DNA from: an uncultured Lachnospiraceae bacterium
Lineage (GTDB): Bacteria > Bacillota > Clostridia > Lachnospirales > Lachnospiraceae
DNA: 9,370 bases
Assembly (NCBI GenBank): GCA_902803155.1
Contig: CADCOU010000179.1
Location: forward strand, 1-9,370
Reading direction: 5' to 3'
Positions 5,743-9,370 of the stretch are shown piece after piece. Position 1 is the stretch's first letter. Each line of letters starts with the position of its first letter. Made by a program: the position numbers and the translations under genes. The notes under the pieces are model-generated. The model saw only the letters and a list, made by a program, of their open reading frames with translations. It was not told the DNA's origin and made no database searches.

Positions 5743-6694
5743 ATGGTTTGCGCGCCGTCACGCTGACCCACTCGCCCTGCCGCGTCACTTCGATCACTTC
5801 CAGTCCTGCACCCGTGCAGGCGTCCGTAACGTCCTTCTCTTTCACGTCAAGTATGCCGGATGTGATATATACTGCTCCGCTTTTCATATGGCGGATGATC
5901 TGCGGTGTCAGCGCAACCAGCACCGGAGCCAGGATGTTGGCGACAACGATGTCATACTTCTCATACCCGGCCATATCCTGCGTCTGTCTGTCATCGATCA
6001 GGTTGCCGATAACTGCCTGCATCTTTTCTTCCGGGATGCCGTTCGCCTGCAGGTTCTCCCGAACCGCTTCCATTGCGCATGGATCCAGATCCGTGCCGTA
6101 CACGTGCCCTGCTCCGAGCATAAGGGCGACGATACCCAGGATACCGCTTCCGGTTCCCACATCGAGTACCTCACAGCCCTCTGTTACATATTTTTTCAGT
6201 TGGCGCATACACAGCTGTGTTGTCTCATGCATGCCGGTACCAAACGCCGTGCCCGGATCGATGTGCAGGATCTTCTTTCCCTCATCCTCCGGCCTGACCT
6301 CTTCCCAGGACGGGATCACCAGGATATCATCCACGCTGAACTGATGGAAATACTGCTTCCAGTTATTGATCCAGTCCCTGTCCTCCGTCACGGAACGCTC
6401 GATGCTGCACGGACCAATATCGGAGAACTGTCTGAGACTGTCCAGTTCCTCATTCACCCTGCGGAGAACGTCGTCCGCGTCCGCATCTTCGTCCAGATAG
6501 AAACTGATGTATGCAGTTCCGTCATCGGGTCCGGATGTCAGCGGGATATCCACGAACATCTGCTGAAGGTCACTCTCAGACAGCGGTACATTGTCTTCGA
6601 TCTGAGCCCCTTCCACGCCGGCATCCGCCAGCGCACAGACGACGATGTCCTCAGCTTCTGTTGTCGTCTTCAGTCTGAACTTCGTCCATCTCAT
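5741..6694 (-). CDS. prmA: Ribosomal protein L11 methyltransferase PrmA
   Basis: PrmA methylates amino groups of ribosomal protein L11 using SAM. The 317-residue protein has the expected N-terminal substrate-binding domain, including the DWINNWKQYF segment (107-116). A class I methyltransferase domain follows, with DPGTAFGTGMHETT (146-159), the SAM-binding loop LDVGTGSGILGI (177-188), the acidic GTDLDP turn (200-205) and ANILAPVL (252-259). Length is typical. The N-terminal domain is acidic around residues 55-76. The ATG comes five bases after the galE stop and only a weak GAAG-type ribosome site is visible, so translation probably depends on ribosomes finishing galE. In Bacillus subtilis the orthologue follows dnaJ; here the upstream neighbour is galE instead. 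The pairing with downstream rsmE is conserved. Confidence 0.95.
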   Translation of the reverse strand: MRWTKFRLKTTTEAEDIVVCALADAGVEGAQIEDNVPLSESDLQQMFVDIPLTSGPDDGTAYISFYLDEDADADDVLRRVNEELDSLRQFSDIGPCSIERSVTEDRDWINNWKQYFHQFSVDDILVIPSWEEVRPEDEGKKILHIDPGTAFGTGMHETTQLCMRQLKKYVTEGCEVLDVGTGSGILGIVALMLGAGHVYGTDLDPCAMEAVRENLQANGIPEEKMQAVIGNLIDDRQTQDMAGYEKYDIVVANILAPVLVALTPQIIRHMKSGAVYITSGILDVKEKDVTDACTGAGLEVIEVTRQGEWVSVTARKP

Positions 6695-6699
6695 ATTCT

Positions 6700-7716
6700 T
6701 CAGTCTCTGTATCCGTTCGGATTCTTGCTCTGCCAGTTCCAGGAATCACGGCACATCTCTTCGATACCATACTCCGCAGTCCAGTCCAGTTCCTTTGCCG
6801 CCTTCGACGGATCACAGTAACAGGTGCTGATGTCGCCCGGACGGCGCGGCCTGATCACATACGGAACCGGATGTCCGCACGCCTTGCCGAAAGCTTCCAC
6901 AACCTGCAGGACAGAGTATCCGTGCCCCGTTCCGAGATTGTATACGGATACGCCTTCCTTGTCCGCGAGCTTGCGGATCGCATTGACATGCCCGCGCGCA
7001 AGGTCCACCACATGGATATAGTCACGCACCCCCGTGCCGTCCGGGGTGTCATAATCATCGCCGAAGACATTCAGCTGTTCCAGTTTTCCGATTGCAACCT
7101 GCGCGATATAGGGAACCAGATTGTTCGGGATCCCCTTCGGATCCTCGCCGATCATCCCCGACGGATGAGCGCCGATCGGGTTGAAGTAGCGGAGCAGGAT
7201 CACGTTCCACTCAGGGTCGGAGGTTTGCACGTCCGTCAGAATCTGTTCCAGCATCCACTTTGTCCAGCCATACGGATTGGTGCAGGTTCCCTTCGGGCAT
7301 TCTTCCGTGATCGGGACAAAAGCCGGATCGCCGTATACGGTCGCGCTGGAACTGAAGATGATATTCTTGCAGCCATGCTCGCGCATGCTGCGGATAAGCG
7401 TCAGAGTACCGGTGATGTTGTTGGAATAATATTCAACCGGCTTTTCAACGGATTCCCCGACCGCCTTCAGTCCTGCGAAATGAATGACCGCGCCGCTCTT
7501 CTGAGAAGACAAGATCCCGTCCAGACAGTCTTTGTCGAGAATGTCCCCCTTTACGAAGTCCAGATCCTTTCCGCTGATCTTCTTCACGCGGTCGATCGCT
7601 TTCTCGCTGGAGTTATACAGGTTGTCGATCACCGTGACTTCATATCCGGCATTCAGTAGTTCCACACAGGTATGGCTGCCGATGAATCCGGCGCCGCCCG
7701 TAACAAGAATCCTCAT
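6700..7716 (-). CDS. galE: UDP-glucose 4-epimerase GalE
   Basis: GalE interconverts UDP-galactose and UDP-glucose using bound NAD+, the last step of the Leloir pathway and a supply route for galactosylated surface glycans. The 338-residue short-chain dehydrogenase/reductase begins MRILVTGGAGFIGSH with the Rossmann GGxGxxG loop (7-13). It continues with VIDNLYNSS (29-37) and HFAGLKAVGES (79-89). The catalytic set is Ser124 (FSSSATVYG) with Tyr149 and Lys153 (NPYGWTK). ILLRYFNPIGAHPSG and DYIHVVDLA later in the protein are GalE-specific. I start at 7716 because AAGGAG at 7724-7729 lies seven bases ahead; an in-frame ATG at 7737 would place that signal inside the gene. It sits 27 bases after galK and five bases before prmA. 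No galT is in the window. Confidence 0.96.
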   Translation of the reverse strand: MRILVTGGAGFIGSHTCVELLNAGYEVTVIDNLYNSSEKAIDRVKKISGKDLDFVKGDILDKDCLDGILSSQKSGAVIHFAGLKAVGESVEKPVEYYSNNITGTLTLIRSMREHGCKNIIFSSSATVYGDPAFVPITEECPKGTCTNPYGWTKWMLEQILTDVQTSDPEWNVILLRYFNPIGAHPSGMIGEDPKGIPNNLVPYIAQVAIGKLEQLNVFGDDYDTPDGTGVRDYIHVVDLARGHVNAIRKLADKEGVSVYNLGTGHGYSVLQVVEAFGKACGHPVPYVIRPRRPGDISTCYCDPSKAAKELDWTAEYGIEEMCRDSWNWQSKNPNGYRD

Positions 7717-7723
7717 ACTGTTT

Positions 7724-7729
7724 CTCCTT
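7724..7729 (-). promoter_or_regulatory. Ribosome binding site of galE
   Basis: AAGGAG is seven bases upstream of ATG 7716. It decides the start against the in-frame ATG at 7737, which itself overlaps the region leading into this signal. Confidence 0.8.
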
Positions 7730-7743
7730 CCTTCCATATGATC

Positions 7744-9018
7744 TCAGCCGACGACGGTTCCACCCACCGGGCGGATATTCAGGACATGGCAGCTGCCTTC
7801 GCCCAGGAGCCGGTTCATTTTCTCCGTAAACTCACTGATCATCTCTTCCGGCACAAATGCCTGGCAGGTTCCCGCAAATCCGCCGCCATGCACGCGGAAT
7901 GCACCGGCGCCGTCCAGCAGCTCATCACAGAGCGCAAGCGCCACCGCCATCTCCTGATGCTCATTTGCCCCAAGCGGGACAATGTTCTGAAGATACATCC
8001 AGGAAGATCTTCCGGATTCCTTTACGAGCTTCAGGAAAGTATCGATATCTCCCGACTCGAGCGCTTCCACCTGCTGTGGGACCCGTTCATTATCCTGATA
8101 GAAATGAATACTGCGGAGTACTGCCCTGTCACCGAACTCACTGCGCAGCTGCGGGATCGCATCCATGAATTCTTCTTTCGCAACTTCACGAAGGACCTTC
8201 TTCCCGAAATATCCTGCGACCTTCTGTTCCTCTATCGGAACCGCCGCATATTCGTCTGTCAGATCCGCATGGCTTGCCCAGCAGTTGATGATGCAGAGCT
8301 TCAGCCCGCTCTTCTCGAAGTCCACATCCAGCTTACGGACAACGGGGGCGGAGGGATCTGCAAAGTCAATGGTGATCAGGTTTCCGACGGAGGACGCCGT
8401 CTGATCCATCAGGCCGGAAGGTTTGCCGAAGTATACATTCTCCGCATACTGTCCGATCTGGGCGATCTGCACCGCATCGACCCGGTCCTCAAAGAACAGG
8501 TGATTGATGATGTTCCCGATCAGTACTTCGAACGCCGCCGAGGAGCTCAGTCCGGAGCCCGGAAGTACCGAAGACGTGACTGCTGCCCGGAATCCCCCTA
8601 CTTTGCAGCCGAGGGATGCGAATCTGGCCGCGACACCGCGGATCAGTGAAGCAGTCGTATTGTATTCCGACTCCCGCACTTCCATGTCATCCAGCGAGAT
8701 CTCGCACATCGGATACCCTTCCGACAGAATGCAGATCCTGTTGTCATCTGCTGGAGACGCTGCAGCGATCGTGTCCAGATCCACCGAGGCCGCCAGCACG
8801 CGCCCATGCTCATGGTCCGTATGGTTGCCGCCGATCTCCGTCCGGCCCGGTGCGGAAAACAGCGTGATGTCCGCATCGTCTGAAAATGTCTTTTCATACA
8901 GTTCCAGCAGATCCGCATATCGTCCCGTGTTTGCCTCTGCCTTGTCTCCGTATAGAGGGCGAATCGCTTCCGTAAAATCCGGCGCTGCTATTCTGACTTT
9001 CCAATCTTTCAGATTCAT
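7744..9018 (-). CDS. galK: Galactokinase (GHMP kinase family)
   Basis: This protein probably phosphorylates galactose to galactose-1-phosphate with ATP. The 424 residues carry the galactokinase-type signature in altered form, APGRTEIGGNHTDHEHG (56-72), with Arg59, His66 and Asp68 kept. The ATP-binding loop is LPGSGLSSSAAFEV (152-165), the catalytic aspartate is Asp205 in SGLMDQTASS, and GHMP motif 3 is RVHGGGFAGTCQAF (375-388). The usual galactokinase motif is GRVNLIGEHTDYNGG; here Asn65 replaces the glutamate that contacts the sugar C6 hydroxyl. The N-terminal arm is longer than in E. coli GalK. Direct linkage to galE supports the galactose assignment, but a related sugar cannot be excluded. 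AGGAGGA at 9026-9032 is eight or so bases from the ATG, and a candidate promoter lies near 9105, so galK is likely the first gene of the operon. No galT follows. Confidence 0.88.
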   Translation of the reverse strand: MNLKDWKVRIAAPDFTEAIRPLYGDKAEANTGRYADLLELYEKTFSDDADITLFSAPGRTEIGGNHTDHEHGRVLAASVDLDTIAAASPADDNRICILSEGYPMCEISLDDMEVRESEYNTTASLIRGVAARFASLGCKVGGFRAAVTSSVLPGSGLSSSAAFEVLIGNIINHLFFEDRVDAVQIAQIGQYAENVYFGKPSGLMDQTASSVGNLITIDFADPSAPVVRKLDVDFEKSGLKLCIINCWASHADLTDEYAAVPIEEQKVAGYFGKKVLREVAKEEFMDAIPQLRSEFGDRAVLRSIHFYQDNERVPQQVEALESGDIDTFLKLVKESGRSSWMYLQNIVPLGANEHQEMAVALALCDELLDGAGAFRVHGGGFAGTCQAFVPEEMISEFTEKMNRLLGEGSCHVLNIRPVGGTVVG

Positions 9019-9025
9019 CCGTTTG

Positions 9026-9032
9026 TCCTCCT
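9026..9032 (-). promoter_or_regulatory. Ribosome binding site of galK
   Basis: AGGAGGA is about seven bases upstream of ATG 9018. It is the strongest Shine-Dalgarno match in the window and fixes the galK start. Confidence 0.85.
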
Positions 9033-9055
9033 GTAATCGACTCCTTCTTGACAGA

Positions 9056-9092
9056 ATTCCTGCCGTATTCCTGCAACTAAATGTACCGTATT
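9056..9092. repeat. Helically phased short direct repeats in the galK leader
   Basis: ATTCCTGC occurs at 9056-9063 and again at 9067-9074, an 11-base spacing. CCGTATT occurs at 9064-9070 and at 9086-9092, a 22-base spacing. Both lie between the candidate galK -10 and the ribosome binding site. Same-face repeats at one and two helical turns can mark a regulator site, but the units are short and chance is possible. Confidence 0.35.
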
Positions 9093-9102
9093 TTCTGACA
9101 TA

Positions 9103-9131
9103 AGTATAGCAGTAATCAGTCCGCTCAGCAC
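9103..9131 (-). promoter_or_regulatory. Candidate extended -10 promoter for galK-galE and downstream genes
   Basis: On the minus strand TGCTATACT (9111 to 9103) is an extended -10: TATACT is five of six to consensus and is preceded by TGC. The -35 position with 17-base spacing (9126-9131) reads GTGCTG and is poor, which an extended -10 tolerates. Transcription would start near 9096, giving a leader of about 78 bases. It lies right after the tRNA-Val terminator, so galK would be expressed independently of the tRNAs. Confidence 0.6.
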
Positions 9132-9137
9132 GTTTTT

Positions 9138-9170
9138 AAAGAGAAAGGGCCATCCCTGCGGACGACCCTT
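9138..9170 (-). terminator. Intrinsic terminator after tRNA-Val
   Basis: On the minus strand AAGGGTCGTCC and GGATGGCCCTT pair over 11 positions, including two G-U wobbles, with loop GCAG. TCTCTTT follows. The stem starts nine bases after the tRNA-Val discriminator base and separates the tRNA unit from the galK promoter. The interrupted U-run makes it moderate rather than strong. Confidence 0.75.
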
Positions 9171-9178
9171 CAGATCTA

Positions 9179-9252
9179 TGGAACGGATGGGGCTCGAACC
9201 CATGACCTCCCGCGTGTGAGGCGGACGCTCATCCCAGCTGAGCTACCATTCC
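9179..9252 (-). tRNA. tRNA-Val, anticodon CAC
   Basis: The 74 bases fold as a complete cloverleaf. The acceptor stem GGAATGG pairs with CCGTTCC (one U-G pair), T8 is present, and the D stem is GCTC/GAGC. The anticodon stem TCCGC/GCGGG carries loop CTCACAC with anticodon CAC at 9216-9218, and the T arm is ATGGG-TTCGAGC-CCCAT. The discriminator is A and no CCA is encoded. It reads GUG codons. U8 is present, the site that ThiI modifies. Its 5' end is only seven bases beyond the U-run of the upstream terminator, so it has no visible promoter of its own. Confidence 0.96.
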
Positions 9253-9259
9253 ATATCTC

Positions 9260-9292
9260 AAATAAAAACCCGCCATCGCCTCCGATGACGGG
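9260..9292 (-). terminator. Intrinsic terminator between tRNA-Glu and tRNA-Val
   Basis: On the minus strand CCCGTCATCG and CGATGGCGGG form a 10-pair stem (one U-G) with loop GAGG, followed directly by TTTTTATTT. By stem strength and U-run this is a canonical intrinsic terminator. It begins three bases after the tRNA-Glu discriminator and ends seven bases before tRNA-Val. Confidence 0.85.
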
Positions 9293-9295
9293 TAG

Positions 9296-9367
9296 CAGTT
9301 CCTAGGAGAATCGAACTCCTGTTTCCGCCGTGAGAGGGCGGCGTCTTAACCGCTTGACCAAGGAACC
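9296..9367 (-). tRNA. tRNA-Glu, anticodon CTC
   Basis: The 72 bases fold as a cloverleaf closely resembling bacterial tRNA-Glu. The acceptor stem GGTTCCT pairs with AGGAACT with a terminal G1-U72 pair. TGGTCAAGCGGTTAAGAC is the D region. The anticodon stem CCGCC/GGCGG carries loop CTCTCAC with anticodon CTC at 9332-9334, and the T arm is AGGAG-TTCGATT-CTCCT. The discriminator is G, as in E. coli tRNA-Glu, and no CCA is encoded. It reads GAG codons. Its 5' end lies three bases from the window edge, so any promoter or further tRNA genes are outside. Confidence 0.95.
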
Positions 9368-9370
9368 ACG

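Noticed and set aside
5888..6820. Long open frame (310 codons) on the plus strand opposite prmA and the end of galE
   Set aside because: It spans two well-supported genes on the other strand and has no family resemblance; explained by codon bias of the real genes.
7672..8649. Long open frame (325 codons) on the plus strand opposite galK
   Set aside because: It mirrors the reading frame of a clearly identified galactokinase, shows no recognisable domain, is rich in Arg, His and Cys as shadow frames are, and has no convincing ribosome binding site.
9019..9096. Riboswitch or T-box in the galK leader
   Set aside because: The leader is only about 78 bases and shows no known conserved element or terminator/antiterminator pair; only short direct repeats are visible.
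9179..9367. tRNA genes as an integration site with attachment repeats
   Set aside because: No integrase gene, no direct repeat of a tRNA 3' end and no foreign-looking DNA is present within the window.

Overview
This window is an ordinary-looking chromosomal stretch from a Gram-positive anaerobe of the Bacillota, most likely class Clostridia and probably Lachnospiraceae-like. I infer this from the protein types (an IreB/UPF0297 protein, a ThiI without a rhodanese domain, MtaB-type radical-SAM enzyme, HPr-like protein), the strong AGGAGG-like ribosome binding sites, tRNA genes without an encoded CCA, and coding DNA with G/C-favouring third positions. No mobile element, CRISPR array, phage gene or broken gene is visible, and coding density is high.

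Almost everything lies on the minus strand, so the biological order runs from high to low coordinates. It starts with tRNA-Glu(CTC), an intrinsic terminator, tRNA-Val(CAC) and a second terminator (9370 to 9138). A candidate promoter near 9105 then drives galK-galE (Leloir pathway), followed tightly by prmA (ribosomal protein L11 methylation), rsmE (16S rRNA m3U1498 methylation), a NifS-type cysteine desulfurase and thiI (tRNA s4U8 / thiazole sulfur transfer). Gaps between these genes are 1 to 74 bases and no internal terminator is obvious, so a single galK-to-thiI transcript is plausible.

One small plus-strand gene interrupts this run at 2064-2294. It encodes a 76-residue HPr-fold protein that keeps the regulatory-serine segment but lacks the phospho-acceptor histidine motif. 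It has its own candidate promoter, a perfect 19-base palindrome at the expected transcription start, a good ribosome binding site and a strong terminator. Beyond it the minus-strand genes resume with mtaB (tRNA ms2t6A37 methylthiotransferase), ireB, which overlaps the end of mtaB, and the first 55 codons of ruvX, which runs off the left edge.

The cluster mixes galactose metabolism with RNA and ribosome modification. Sulfur transfer is a common thread: the desulfurase is the likely donor for ThiI, and MtaB also puts sulfur into tRNA. In Bacillus subtilis the prmA, rsmE and mtaB orthologues are adjacent behind dnaK-dnaJ. Here gal genes take the upstream place, and nifS, thiI and the HPr-like gene split rsmE from mtaB. 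I did not find an evident new multi-gene system. The points most worth a second look are the histidine-less HPr with its palindrome, the terminator that leaves tRNA-Val without room for a promoter, and the altered sugar-binding motif of the galactokinase.
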